Source: Aggregatibacter actinomycetemcomitans
Lineage (GTDB): Bacteria; Pseudomonadota; Gammaproteobacteria; Enterobacterales; Pasteurellaceae
Direction: 5' to 3'
Length of the DNA: 64,000 nt
Assembly (NCBI GenBank): GCA_017160915.1
Contig: JACAWG010000073.1
Location: forward strand, 65,514-129,513
A program made the translations under genes and the position numbers. Below, piece after piece: positions 51,075-60,870 of the stretch (positions are counted from its first letter, which is position 1; each line of letters begins with the position of its first letter). A model generated the notes under the pieces. The model had not been told where the DNA came from, made no database searches, and saw nothing but the letters and a program-made list of their open reading frames with translations.

Positions 51075-52619
51075 TTAAATCGGCATGATTAAGCCCAAAT
51101 TCGCCAGCCAAATGGTCATCGGCGGTAAAATATATTCCACGGCAAGCAAACCCACTAACGACAACACAATCGTATAAGGCAACGCCATGTAAACCATTCT
51201 ACCATAAGAGAGGTTGATTAGGGGCGCTAAGGACGATGTCAGCAAGAACAGGAACGCGGCTTGTCCGTTTGGTGTTGCCACGGAAGGCAGGTTGGTACCG
51301 GTGTTAATCGCCACCGCCAACAATTCAAATTGATGTGGCGGGATCACATTAGCGGTCAACGCATTTTTCGCTTCATTAATATAAACCGTTGCCACGAACA
51401 CGTTATCGGAAATGGAAGACAACAAGCCGTTAAACGCATAGAACAAGGTTAATTGGGTATTTTCTTCTGCGGATAATACATAATGAATAATCGGCGCAAA
51501 CAGTTTTTGGTCGATAATCACCGCAACAATGGAGAAAAACACTACTAAAAGTGCGGTAAATGGAAGAGATTCCTGGAAAGCTTTTCCTAAGGCGTGTTCA
51601 CTGGTAATTCCGCAAAATGACGTACAGAAAATGATAACAGTCAAGCCGATTAAACCGACAGAAGCCAAATGGAACGCCAAACCGATAATTAACCAAATAC
51701 CAACAACGCCCTGCACCATTAATTTTAAACGTTCTTGTTTGGTCAATTTTCTCATATTGGCTTTATCAAATTCCGCCAGCACTTCCCAAACTTTTGGCGG
51801 TAATTTCGCCCCGTAGCCGAATAAGTGGAATTTTTCCACTAACGCACAAGTCAACATACCGCAAACAAAAACCGGTACGGTGACGGGTGCCATTCTAAAG
51901 AAGAATTCGACGAAATCCCAATTCGCCTGTCCGGCAATAATCAAGTTTTGCGGTTCGCCCACCATCGTCATTACGCCGCCAAGTGCCGTACCGACACCCG
52001 CATGCATCATCAGGCTGCGTAAAAATGCTCTGAACTCATCCAGCGTTTCACGATCTTTGCCTATTTTCTCATCGTTAGTAATATCGGTAGAATCATAGAA
52101 CGTGCCGCCTGATGCCACTTTGTGATACACCCCGTAAAAGCCCATCGCCACGCTGATGATTACCGCCACCACCGTTAACGCATCCAAAAATGCAGATAAA
52201 AATGCGGCGCTGAAGCAGAAGGACAGGGAAAGCACCAGTTTGGAATGAATATTAAGAAGGAGCTTGGTAAACACAAATAGCAGCAATTGTTTCATGAAGT
52301 AAATCCCTGCCACCATAAACATCAAGAGCAGAATCACTTCAAAATTTGCCAACACTTCCGCCTTAATATGCGCCGGATTCGTCATGCCGATGAACACCGC
52401 TTCAATGGCAAGTAAGCCTCCGGGTTGCAGCGGATAGCATTTTAGCGCCATGGCTAAGGTAAAAATGAATTCGACGACTAACAGCCAACCTGCCCAGAAA
52501 GGCGAAATGGCAAATAAGATGGGATTAATGACAAGAAATGCGACGATCGTTATTTTATACCAGTCCGGACTAGAGCCGAGAAAGTTTTTAAGAAACGCCT
52601 GTGTATAATTATTATCCAT
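51075..52619 (-). CDS. nhaB: NhaB: Na+/H+ antiporter
   Basis: A 514-residue polytopic transporter. '[19 protein letters not shown]' is the typical NhaB start and '[21 protein letters not shown]' plus '[14 protein letters not shown]' are conserved transport blocks. Exports Na+ in exchange for protons. Upstream frame to 52649 adds ten residues and is not used. Divergent from fadR, as in E. coli. Confidence 0.95.
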   Translation of the reverse strand: MDNNYTQAFLKNFLGSSPDWYKITIVAFLVINPILFAISPFWAGWLLVVEFIFTLAMALKCYPLQPGGLLAIEAVFIGMTNPAHIKAEVLANFEVILLLMFMVAGIYFMKQLLLFVFTKLLLNIHSKLVLSLSFCFSAAFLSAFLDALTVVAVIISVAMGFYGVYHKVASGGTFYDSTDITNDEKIGKDRETLDEFRAFLRSLMMHAGVGTALGGVMTMVGEPQNLIIAGQANWDFVEFFFRMAPVTVPVFVCGMLTCALVEKFHLFGYGAKLPPKVWEVLAEFDKANMRKLTKQERLKLMVQGVVGIWLIIGLAFHLASVGLIGLTVIIFCTSFCGITSEHALGKAFQESLPFTALLVVFFSIVAVIIDQKLFAPIIHYVLSAEENTQLTLFYAFNGLLSSISDNVFVATVYINEAKNALTANVIPPHQFELLAVAINTGTNLPSVATPNGQAAFLFLLTSSLAPLINLSYGRMVYMALPYTIVLSLVGLLAVEYILPPMTIWLANLGLIMPI

Positions 52620-52816
52620 AAAAGCTGACCCTAATTTCTTAATTAACAATATATTAACCTACGCCATTCGAGGTAACTCCGCGCTAAACTGTGTCAAAAA
52701 TAGCAGGTGATGTCAACGAATTTAAAAAATAATTATCTAATTGTAATGTATAGCCGTTTCAACGATAATAAAGCCAATTTTTTATTTGATAACCACTCAG
52801 TGAATACCGAATTACT

Positions 52817-53542
52817 ATGAATAACGACTCCACCCTTCTGAAAGCACAAAGCCCGGCGGCGTTGGCGGAAGAATACATTGTCAAAAGCATTTGGAATAAT
52901 CATTTCCCGCCCGGTTCGGATTTGCCGGCAGAACGTGAATTAGCCGACAAAATCGGTGTTACCCGCACGACCTTGCGTGAAGTTTTACAACGTTTGGCGC
53001 GTGACGGTTGGTTAAATATCCAACATGGCAAACCCACCAAAGTGAATGATATTTGGGAAACTTCCGGTTTAAACATTCTGGAAACCATGATCCAACTTGA
53101 CGGCTCACGCCTACCTTCGCTGATTGCCAATATGCGTTCCGCACGTACCGACATTTCCATGATCTACATTCCGAAAGCCTTCAAACGCGCCCCCGAGCGT
53201 TCGCTGCATATCCTTCACCCGATGAACAATCTGGAAGACACGGCGGAAGCCTACACCAAATTCGACTACGATGTGTTCCGCAATCTGGCTTTCGCCTCCG
53301 ATAATCCCGTTTACGGCTTAATTTTAAACAGCTTTAAAAGTTTATATGCCAGAATCGGTTTGTTCTATTTCCAAAGCGCCGAAGCGCGCGAACTGGCAAA
53401 ACGGTTTTACCTCAACTTACGGGATATTTGCCAACGCCAAGCCATTGAAGAAGTCGCGCCTTGTATTTTCCAATACGGCAAAGAAAGTAGCGCGCAATGG
53501 ACAAAAATGCAGGAATTTTTGCCGAAAGATTTTGGCGAATAA
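52817..53542 (+). CDS. fadR: FadR: fatty acid metabolism regulator
   Basis: A 241-residue GntR-family regulator: N-terminal winged helix ('LPAERELADKIGVTRTTLREVLQ') and the all-helical acyl-CoA-binding domain of FadR ('GLNILETMIQLDG', C-terminal 'SSAQWTKMQEFLPKDFGE'). Represses fatty acid degradation and activates synthesis in enterobacteria. No fad genes are in this window. Divergent from nhaB with a ~197-bp AT-rich intergenic region. Confidence 0.95.
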   Translation: MNNDSTLLKAQSPAALAEEYIVKSIWNNHFPPGSDLPAERELADKIGVTRTTLREVLQRLARDGWLNIQHGKPTKVNDIWETSGLNILETMIQLDGSRLPSLIANMRSARTDISMIYIPKAFKRAPERSLHILHPMNNLEDTAEAYTKFDYDVFRNLAFASDNPVYGLILNSFKSLYARIGLFYFQSAEARELAKRFYLNLRDICQRQAIEEVAPCIFQYGKESSAQWTKMQEFLPKDFGE

Positions 53543-53545
53543 CGC

Positions 53546-53620
53546 ATAAAAGTGCGGTGGTTTTTTCCGGTGTTTTTACATTCACGCTAAAAAACACCGG
53601 AAAAAACCACCGCACTTTAT
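53546..53620. terminator. long inverted repeat terminator with uptake words in both arms
   Basis: Arms of ~33 bp (ataaaagtgcggtggtttttt... and its inverse) with an 8-base loop; nearly perfect. Lies just after fadR and ~100 bases downstream of the GntR gene on the other strand. Confidence 0.85.
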
Positions 53621-53717
53621 GGGTAAACATGATTTAGTCAACCCCAACTATCACATCGTTCCTATTTCAAACCGATATATCAAGGTTAAAACACATCTTC
53701 CATTATTCGCTTCAAAA

Positions 53718-54440
53718 TCAGTTAGCCTCGACATGGCGTTTGGCGGTAGAAGCAAAGGTAATTTTATCGGGGCGATAACTAATACTACCGTATTGGAATG
53801 GACGTCCGTCAGCCAAATATGTCGTGCTGGTTACGCTGACCACCATCGTGTATTCACCGAGATCCATGGCGTTTTTTTCTTCTTCGTTGGCATAACGAAA
53901 CGCGATTTCCCGTTGTGAATGGCTGATTTTTAAGCCCAATTCGGTCTCTAAATAATGATAAATGGATTGTTCCGCAATATCACGATTAATAAAAGGCACA
54001 ATGCGGCGGTCAAAATAAGACACTTCATATTCCACCGCTTCCCCATCAATTTCACGCGTACGACCTATACGGTAAAAGTCAATCTGATCATTTACGTTAA
54101 AGATACGCATTAAATCCGCTTCCCCCTGCACAATATATAAGCTCGTTAATGTCGTTTTTACTTGATGCTGCGAGGAACGATTCAATTCGCCTACGGTTTT
54201 AATTTCAGAAAGGATTTGAGGTTTTAATAAGTTATGATCCAAAACGATGGAGTTTCTTCCTTGCTGCTTTTGAATATAGCCGTCAATTTCAAGTAATGAA
54301 AGGGCTTTGCGGATAGTATCTTTCGAAAAACCATAGTCTTGCATTAACTCGCTTTCACTCGGTAATTCTTGCTTTGCCGCCAACGTGCCGTTGGTGATTT
54401 TCGCTTTGATCTCGTTATACACTTTTTTGTACTTGCTCAT
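53718..54440 (-). CDS. GntR family regulator (TreR/UTRA type) of the glucan-PTS locus
   Basis: A 240-residue regulator: GntR winged helix ('YKKVYNEIKAKITNGTLAAK' then 'SESELMQDYGFSKDTIRKALS') and a C-terminal UTRA effector domain ('LTSLYIVQGEADLMRIFNV'...'DPDKITF'-like end). Closest in type to TreR-like repressors that respond to sugar phosphates. Divergent from the phosphorylase-EEP-PTS genes, which it presumably controls. The frame upstream to 54500 adds 20 residues without a family match. Confidence 0.85.
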   Translation of the reverse strand: MSKYKKVYNEIKAKITNGTLAAKQELPSESELMQDYGFSKDTIRKALSLLEIDGYIQKQQGRNSIVLDHNLLKPQILSEIKTVGELNRSSQHQVKTTLTSLYIVQGEADLMRIFNVNDQIDFYRIGRTREIDGEAVEYEVSYFDRRIVPFINRDIAEQSIYHYLETELGLKISHSQREIAFRYANEEEKNAMDLGEYTMVVSVTSTTYLADGRPFQYGSISYRPDKITFASTAKRHVEAN

Positions 54441-54499
54441 GTTCCACTCCATTTCTCCGTGTTTATTCCACTGTCTTCCTTGTTCAATAGAATAGCACA

Positions 54500-54607
54500 A
54501 ACTTCAAAAGTTATACGTATGATTTTTGTGATCTAAATCACGCTTTACCGTTAATGTTTAAACTTTTACGTAAAAGTTATTGCATTGCGCCGGATTTGGA
54601 TTAAAAT
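54500..54607 (+). promoter_or_regulatory. control region of the glucan phosphorylase-PTS operon
   Basis: Contains, in order: aactt-caa-aagtt (54500-54512), atacgtat (54513-54520), a near-perfect CRP site TGTGATCTAAATCACG (54527-54542), a perfect 18-bp palindrome AACTTTTACGTAAAAGTT (54561-54578) that is the best candidate operator for the GntR protein, and possible -35/-10 elements TTGCAT and TAAAAT (54580-54607). The phosphorylase ATG is at 54671. Together this predicts induction by a sugar under catabolite control. Confidence 0.7.
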
Positions 54608-54670
54608 CGGCTGAAAAATCTTTCTTAACAAAATGTCCTCGTTATATCAAAGAGTGAATAAGGAAAAACA

Positions 54671-56938
54671 ATGACTAAATTTAGCAACTTTGTGCAAACC
54701 GCAACCAATAAAACCCTTGAGCAATTAAGCGATCAAGAGATCTATGTGCAGTTATTAAATTACGTGAAGGCAATTTCTGCAGATAAACCCAAAAATACCG
54801 GCAAACGCAAAGTTTATTATATTTCTGCCGAGTTTCTGATTGGTAAATTGTTATCAAACAACTTAATTAACTTAGGTGTTTATCAAGAAATTAAAAATGA
54901 ATTAGCAAGCGCCGGTAAATCATTAAGCCATATTGAAGATATTGAACCGGAGCCGTCCTTAGGAAACGGCGGTTTAGGTCGCCTCGCGTCTTGCTTTATT
55001 GATTCCATGGCGACCCTCGGTTTAAATGCGGAAGGCGTAGGTTTAAATTACCATTGCGGTTTATTTAAACAGGTCTTTAAACACAATGAACAACAAACCG
55101 AACCAAACTATTGGATTGAAAAAGATTCCTGGTTAATTCCTACAGCGATTAGCTATGAGGTGCCGTTCAAAAAATTCACGTTAAAATCGAAATTAGATCG
55201 CGTCGATATTTTAGGCTATAAAAAAGACACGAAGAATTATCTGAATTTATTTGATATTCAATCGGTTAACTATAATCTCATTGAAGAAGGCATTGAGTTT
55301 GACGAAACCGACATTCAAGAAAACTTAACCTTATTTCTTTACCCGGATGATTCCACGAAAACCGGCGAACTGTTACGTATCTATCAACAATATTTTATGG
55401 TTTCCAATGCCGCACAATTATTAATTGATGAAGCCATTGAACGCGGCAGTAATTTACATGATTTGGCGGATTTCGCTTACGTGCAAATTAATGACACGCA
55501 CCCCTCCATGGTGATTCCGGAGTTGATTCGTTTGCTCACGGAAAAACATCACATTAAATTTGCCGAAGCGGTCAATATCGTACGTAACATGGTGGGTTAC
55601 ACGAATCATACGATTCTTGCCGAAGCCCTCGAAAAATGGCCACTTGATTATTTAGATGAAGTGGTGCCGCATTTAGTGGTTATCATCAAAAAATTAGATA
55701 AATTAATCCATAAGGAATATCAAGATCCTGCGGTACAAATTATTGATAAGAAAAAACGTGTTCACATGGCACATATGGATATTCATTTCTCCAATTCCGT
55801 GAATGGTGTCGCCGCATTACACACCGAGATTTTGAAAAATTCCGAACTTAAAGCGTTTTATGCCATTTATCCTGAAAAATTTAACAATAAAACAAACGGG
55901 ATTACTTTCCGCCGTTGGTTAGAATTTTCCAACCAACCTCTCGCCGCTTATATTAAGGCACTGATTGGTGATGATTATTTGCACGATGCTGCACAATTAG
56001 AAAAATTACTGGCGTTTGCCGATGATAAAACCGTGCATCAAAAACTCGCCGAAATTAAGTTCAAAAATAAATTAGCGTTAAAAACTTATCTTAAAGAAAA
56101 CAAAGGGATTGAGTTGGACGAAAATTCCATTATCGATACGCAAATTAAGCGTTTCCACGAATATAAACGCCAACAAATGAATGCGCTTTATGTGATTCAT
56201 AAATACCTTGAAATCAAAGCAGGGAAACTGCCGAAACGCAAAATCACCGTGATCTTCGGTGGCAAAGCGGCGCCGGCTTACATTATTGCGCAGGATATTA
56301 TTCACTTAATTCTTTGCTTATCGGAATTGATTAACAACGATCCTGAAGTGAGCAACTATTTAAACGTGCATTTAGTGGAAAACTATAACGTCAGCGTGGC
56401 GGAAAAATTGATTCCTGCAACGGATATTTCAGAGCAGATTTCGCTTGCCTCAAAAGAAGCCTCAGGCACGGGCAATATGAAGTTTATGCTCAACGGTGCA
56501 TTAACCCTTGGCACCATGGACGGGGCAAACGTTGAAATCGCCGAACTTGCGGGTATGGAAAATATCTACACCTTCGGTAAAGATTCGGAAAGCATTATTA
56601 AACTGTATGAAACCGAAGGCTATGTTTCAAAAGCGTATTATAAAAAGGACAAAAATATCAAAAGAGCGGTCGATTTTATCCTTAATCCTGCATTAGTGAA
56701 ATTGGGTAACGAAGCGCGTTTGGAACGTCTTTACAACGAATTGCTGAACAAAGACTGGTTTATGACCTTAATTGATTTCAATGCCTATGTTGAAGCCAAA
56801 GAGCAAATTTTAGCGGATTACGAAGATCAGGATAGCTGGACTCGGAAAGTCATTCACAATATTGCGAAAGCCGGTTTCTTCTCATCGGACAGAACGATTG
56901 CGCAATACAATGACGACATTTGGCATTGTGAGGACTAA
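54671..56938 (+). CDS. glgP: alpha-glucan (glycogen/maltodextrin) phosphorylase
   Basis: A 755-residue PLP enzyme. '[21 protein letters not shown]' is the N-terminal family block, '[16 protein letters not shown]' the next, and '[20 protein letters not shown]' contains the PLP-binding Lys. It releases glucose-1-phosphate from alpha-1,4-glucan. Shorter than E. coli GlgP/MalP (~800) and richer in Asn/Lys/Ile, with A/T-rich third positions; it looks more like phosphorylases of Firmicutes, which suggests transfer. First gene of a three-gene operon with an EEP-family protein and a PTS permease. Confidence 0.9.
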   Translation: MTKFSNFVQTATNKTLEQLSDQEIYVQLLNYVKAISADKPKNTGKRKVYYISAEFLIGKLLSNNLINLGVYQEIKNELASAGKSLSHIEDIEPEPSLGNGGLGRLASCFIDSMATLGLNAEGVGLNYHCGLFKQVFKHNEQQTEPNYWIEKDSWLIPTAISYEVPFKKFTLKSKLDRVDILGYKKDTKNYLNLFDIQSVNYNLIEEGIEFDETDIQENLTLFLYPDDSTKTGELLRIYQQYFMVSNAAQLLIDEAIERGSNLHDLADFAYVQINDTHPSMVIPELIRLLTEKHHIKFAEAVNIVRNMVGYTNHTILAEALEKWPLDYLDEVVPHLVVIIKKLDKLIHKEYQDPAVQIIDKKKRVHMAHMDIHFSNSVNGVAALHTEILKNSELKAFYAIYPEKFNNKTNGITFRRWLEFSNQPLAAYIKALIGDDYLHDAAQLEKLLAFADDKTVHQKLAEIKFKNKLALKTYLKENKGIELDENSIIDTQIKRFHEYKRQQMNALYVIHKYLEIKAGKLPKRKITVIFGGKAAPAYIIAQDIIHLILCLSELINNDPEVSNYLNVHLVENYNVSVAEKLIPATDISEQISLASKEASGTGNMKFMLNGALTLGTMDGANVEIAELAGMENIYTFGKDSESIIKLYETEGYVSKAYYKKDKNIKRAVDFILNPALVKLGNEARLERLYNELLNKDWFMTLIDFNAYVEAKEQILADYEDQDSWTRKVIHNIAKAGFFSSDRTIAQYNDDIWHCED

Positions 56939-56948
56939 AGGGGGAGCG

Positions 56949-57740
56949 ATGAAACTACTTACCCTCAATGTACACGCTTGGTTAGAAGATAACCAAGCGG
57001 AAAAAATTGCCATACTGGCGCAAACCATTGTGGAAAAAGGCTATGACATTATCGCGCTTCAAGAAGTCAATCAACTGATGGCGTCTCCCGCCATTGGTCA
57101 AGCATTAAAAGCGGATAATTACGGCGTGATTTTATTACGCCAAATTAACCAACAAGTTGAACAAAAATATTCGTTATTTTGGAGCAATTCCCATATCGGT
57201 TACGATAAATACGATGAAGGCGTGGCATTTTTAACCCGCCTGCCGGTTTATGAAGTGGATCCCTTTTATTGCAGCCGACATCAACGTCTTGATTCTATTC
57301 TCTCACGCAAAATCCTCGGTTTAACGGTGGAATATCAAGGACATCTGCTGGATTGCTATTCCTGCCACATTAATTTACCGGATTGTGAAGGTGAAGATCA
57401 GATCGACAATATTCGCCATATTGTCGAACGCAGCCAAAGCGGTAATTTAAAAGTCTTAATGGGCGATTTTAATACGGATGCCATCACGAATCCCGAGGCT
57501 TATCAGCAAATCAAAGCCTTGGGCTTGCTTGATAGCTATGACATGGCGGAGCAAAAAGATGCAGGGATTACCGTGGAAAAAGCCATTGATGGCTGGCGTA
57601 GCCACAGCGAAGAAAAACGCCTGGATTATATTTTTTTAAATCAAGCCAAAAGGGTTTTATCCAGCCAAGTGATTTTTAATGGCAAAAATAAACCTGTGGT
57701 TTCCGATCACTTTGGTTTGGAAGTGGAGCTCATATTGTAG
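56949..57740 (+). CDS. endonuclease/exonuclease/phosphatase (EEP) family protein
   Basis: A 263-residue protein of the EEP superfamily: 'LLTLNVHAWLEDNQAEKI' strand with the metal-site Asn, 'DIIALQEVNQ' (catalytic Glu), 'LMGDFNTDA' (Asp/Asn) and the C-terminal 'SDHFGLEVEL' (catalytic Asp-His). No signal peptide. Its substrate could be a nucleic acid, a phospholipid or a sugar phosphate; the position between a phosphorylase and a sugar PTS favours a phosphoester in sugar metabolism, but this is inference. GGGGGAG precedes the ATG; the longer frame upstream overlaps the phosphorylase end and is rejected. Confidence 0.75.
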   Translation: MKLLTLNVHAWLEDNQAEKIAILAQTIVEKGYDIIALQEVNQLMASPAIGQALKADNYGVILLRQINQQVEQKYSLFWSNSHIGYDKYDEGVAFLTRLPVYEVDPFYCSRHQRLDSILSRKILGLTVEYQGHLLDCYSCHINLPDCEGEDQIDNIRHIVERSQSGNLKVLMGDFNTDAITNPEAYQQIKALGLLDSYDMAEQKDAGITVEKAIDGWRSHSEEKRLDYIFLNQAKRVLSSQVIFNGKNKPVVSDHFGLEVELIL

Positions 57741-57750
57741 GAGAAAACAA

Positions 57751-59415
57751 ATGAAAAAATTGCTGAGTTTTGAATTCTGGCAAAAATTTGGCAAATGCCT
57801 CATGGTGGTGATTGCCGTAATGCCGGCTGCCGGTTTGATGGTGAGTATCGGCAACTCGTTACCCTTAATTAGTGATGCCGAATGGCTGGCGCGTGTGGGT
57901 AACATTATCGCCCAAATCGGTTGGGGGATTATCGGCAATCTGCATCTCTTATTTGCCTTAGCCATTGGCGGCAGCTGGGCGAACGAACGTGCTGGCGGGG
58001 CATTCGCTGCGGGCTTAGCGTTTATTCTGATCAATTTAATTACGGGTAATTTCTTCGGCGTGAAACTTGAAATGCTCGCCGATCCGAACGCACACGTCAG
58101 CACCGTATTTGCAGGCGATATTCCGGTTGCCAACTATTTTGTGAATATTCTGGGACAACCTGCGTTGAATATGGGCGTTTTCGTCGGTATTATTGCCGGT
58201 TTTGTGGGCGCAACCACCTTCAACAGCTATTATAATTTCCGTAAATTACCTGAAATTCTCACGTTCTTTAACGGTAAACGCTTTGTGCCTTTCGTGGTGA
58301 TTTATCGTTCCGTTTTGGTCGCCTTGATTTTGTCGTTGTTCTGGCCTTTAGTCCAAACCGGGATCAACCACTTCGGTGAATGGATTGCCAACTCACAAAA
58401 CAGCGCGCCGATTCTTGCACCTTTTATCTACGGCACACTAGAACGTCTCTTATTGCCTTTCGGCTTACACCATATGCTGACCATTCCAATGAACTACACC
58501 TCATTAGGCGGTACTTACGAATTCTTGACCGGCGCCTATCAAGGCAAACAAGTATTTGGACAAGACCCATTATGGCTAGCCTGGATCACCGACTTAATCA
58601 ATTTAAAAGATGCCGGCAATCTTGCGCAATATAACGATCTGCTTTCAACGGTCACACCGGCTCGCTTTAAAGTGGGACAAATGATCGGCTCAAGCGGTAT
58701 CTTGATGGGATTAACCCTTGCCATGTACGTGAACGTCGATTCAGACAAGAAAAAACTCTACAAAGGGATTTTCCTCTCCTCTGCCCTTGCGGTCTTTTTA
58801 ACCGGCGTAACCGAGCCTATCGAATATATGTTCATGTTCGTCGCATTACCGCTTTATATTGTCTATGCCTTAGTACAAGGTTGCGCATTTGCCATGGCGG
58901 ATATTGTGGATCTCCGCGTGCATTCATTCGGTAATATTGAATTCCTAACCCGCACGCCAATGGCGATTAAAGCGGGCATCGGAATGGACGTCATCAACTT
59001 TATTTGGGTTTCGATTCTGTTCGCAGTAGCCATGTTCTTAATCGCCAACTTTATGATTAAGAAATTCAATTTAGCCACCGCCGGACGTAACGGCAACTAT
59101 GATGCGAAAAGCGCCGATGAAGGCACAAGTAACGAACCGAAAGTTGCCAACGCCAGCGCGCAAGTGGTTCAAATCATCAATTTGCTCGGCGGACGCAACA
59201 ACATCGCGGACGTGGATGCCTGTATGACACGTTTACGCATTACCGTGCACAATGCGGATTTGCTGGGTGATGAAGCCGGTTGGAAACAAGCGGGCGCGAT
59301 GGGCTTAATTATCAAAGGCACCGGCGTTCAAGCCATTTACGGACCAAAAGCCGATGTATTGAAATCCGATATTCAAGACTTACTTGCTTCCGGAGCGGAG
59401 ATTCCGAAAGTTTAG
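57751..59415 (+). CDS. PTS glucose/maltose-family EIICB permease
   Basis: A 554-residue sugar permease: EIIC (residues ~1-430; 'MPAAGLMVSIGNSLPLI', 'GTLERLLLPFGLHHMLTIPMN', 'GVTEPIEYMFMF') and C-terminal EIIB with the phospho-Cys motif 'DVDACMTRLRITV'. Belongs to the glucose/GlcNAc/maltose (MalX-like) family; no EIIA domain, so it must use an EIIA from elsewhere. Coupled to the EEP gene (10-bp gap, GTAGGAG site). With the phosphorylase it could form a route for maltose-like sugars; true substrate not known. AT-rich region. Confidence 0.87.
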   Translation: MKKLLSFEFWQKFGKCLMVVIAVMPAAGLMVSIGNSLPLISDAEWLARVGNIIAQIGWGIIGNLHLLFALAIGGSWANERAGGAFAAGLAFILINLITGNFFGVKLEMLADPNAHVSTVFAGDIPVANYFVNILGQPALNMGVFVGIIAGFVGATTFNSYYNFRKLPEILTFFNGKRFVPFVVIYRSVLVALILSLFWPLVQTGINHFGEWIANSQNSAPILAPFIYGTLERLLLPFGLHHMLTIPMNYTSLGGTYEFLTGAYQGKQVFGQDPLWLAWITDLINLKDAGNLAQYNDLLSTVTPARFKVGQMIGSSGILMGLTLAMYVNVDSDKKKLYKGIFLSSALAVFLTGVTEPIEYMFMFVALPLYIVYALVQGCAFAMADIVDLRVHSFGNIEFLTRTPMAIKAGIGMDVINFIWVSILFAVAMFLIANFMIKKFNLATAGRNGNYDAKSADEGTSNEPKVANASAQVVQIINLLGGRNNIADVDACMTRLRITVHNADLLGDEAGWKQAGAMGLIIKGTGVQAIYGPKADVLKSDIQDLLASGAEIPKV

Positions 59416-59431
59416 CTTGGCTTTCAAACGC

Positions 59432-59464
59432 AAAAAGTGCGGTTAAAATTCACCGCACTTTTTT
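59432..59464. terminator. terminator made of an inverted uptake-word pair
   Basis: aaaaagtgcggt-taaaattc-accgcactttttt, 17 bases after the PTS stop. Confidence 0.82.
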
Positions 59465-59500
59465 AGTCTCCGTAGCCTGCGACTTGCCGCACGGCGAAAA

Positions 59501-59530
59501 GAAAAACCCCGAATTCTCGGGGTTTCTTTT
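59501..59530. terminator. second terminator between the convergent PTS and alaA genes
   Basis: aaaccccgaattctcggggttt hairpin with T run on the plus strand and A run on the left; lies before the alaA stop side. Confidence 0.8.
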
Positions 59531-59539
59531 TGACGGTTC

Positions 59540-60754
59540 TTATTGATGATAATGAGACAAAAATCTGGCGAATTTGCCCAACGCTTCTTCAATTTGATGC
59601 ACATACGGCAAGGTGACGATACGGAAGTGATCCGGCGAATGCCAGTTAAAACCGCGCCCGTGTACCAACAACACTTTTTCCTGCGCCAACAAATCAAACA
59701 CCATTTTTTCATCGTCATACATATTGAATTTTTTGATGTCAATTTTCGGGAACATATACAACGCCCCCATCGGTTTGGTGCAGCTGATGCCCGGAATCTG
59801 ATTAATTAACTCGTAGGCTTTATTCCGTTGTTCCAACAAACGCCCGCCCGGCAGGATAAATTCGTTAATGCTTTGATAGCCGCCCAAGGCGGTTTGAATG
59901 GCGTGTTGCATCGGCACATTGGCACACAAACGCATAGACGCCAACATATCCAACCCTTCAATATAACCTTTGGCGTGTTTTTTCGGTCCGTTCAAAATCA
60001 TCCAGCCTTGACGGAAACCGGCAACGCGATAGGCTTTGGATAACCCGTTCAGTGTCACCGTTAATAAATCCGGCGCCAAAGCGGCAATATGATGGTGCAC
60101 CGCGCCGTCGTATAGAATTTTGTCGTAAATTTCATCGGCAAAAATAATCAGATTATGTTGGCGCGCCACTTCCGCAATCTCTAACAACAAATCTTTGCTG
60201 TACACCGCGCCCGTCGGGTTATTCGGATTAATAATCACAATGGCTTTGGTGCGTGTGGTGATTTTGCTTTTAATGTCTTCCACATCAGGGAACCAATCCG
60301 CCTGTTCATCGCATAAATAATGTACCGCTTTGCCGCCCGCCAAAGTTGCCGCCGCCGTCCATAACGGATAATCCGGCATCGGGATCAACACTTCATCGCC
60401 GTCATTCAGTAGCGCCTGCATTGCCATGGTAATCAGCTCGGACACACCGTTGCCGATATACACATCGTTTACCGTTACGTTACGAATATCTTTCGATTGA
60501 TAATATTGCACAATGGCTTTGCGCGCCGAATAAAGCCCTTTGGAATCGCAATACCCTTGCGCCGACGGCAAATTACGCAACACATCCACCAAAATCTCAT
60601 CAGGCGCTTCAAAACCGAACGGCGCGGGGTTGCCGATATTCAGTTTTAAAATTTTATGCCCTTCTTCTTCGAGACGCAGTGCCTCTTTGTGCACAGGCCC
60701 ACGAATATCATAACAAACGTGCTCTAATTTATCGGATTTCGGAAAGCGTTCCAT
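59540..60754 (-). CDS. alaA: AlaA: glutamate-pyruvate aminotransferase
   Basis: A 404-residue class I aminotransferase of the AlaA/YfbQ type: 'LEHVCYDIRGPVHKEALRL' start and 'LNGLSKAYRVAGFRQGWM' with the PLP-binding Lys. 'NPNNPTGAVYSKDLLLEIA' is the standard Asn/Pro motif. Makes alanine from pyruvate and glutamate; cytoplasmic. Lies between the convergent PTS gene and the divergent menF. Confidence 0.92.
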   Translation of the reverse strand: MERFPKSDKLEHVCYDIRGPVHKEALRLEEEGHKILKLNIGNPAPFGFEAPDEILVDVLRNLPSAQGYCDSKGLYSARKAIVQYYQSKDIRNVTVNDVYIGNGVSELITMAMQALLNDGDEVLIPMPDYPLWTAAATLAGGKAVHYLCDEQADWFPDVEDIKSKITTRTKAIVIINPNNPTGAVYSKDLLLEIAEVARQHNLIIFADEIYDKILYDGAVHHHIAALAPDLLTVTLNGLSKAYRVAGFRQGWMILNGPKKHAKGYIEGLDMLASMRLCANVPMQHAIQTALGGYQSINEFILPGGRLLEQRNKAYELINQIPGISCTKPMGALYMFPKIDIKKFNMYDDEKMVFDLLAQEKVLLVHGRGFNWHSPDHFRIVTLPYVHQIEEALGKFARFLSHYHQ

Positions 60755-60870
60755 AGTTTCGACCTTAGTGATTAAGAAATGAAATATTTTGTGAAAAATT
60801 CCCGCAAAGTGCGGTAGAATTGCGACCTATTTTTAACTTATTTTCCCATTAAAGACAATGCTTTTTCAAA

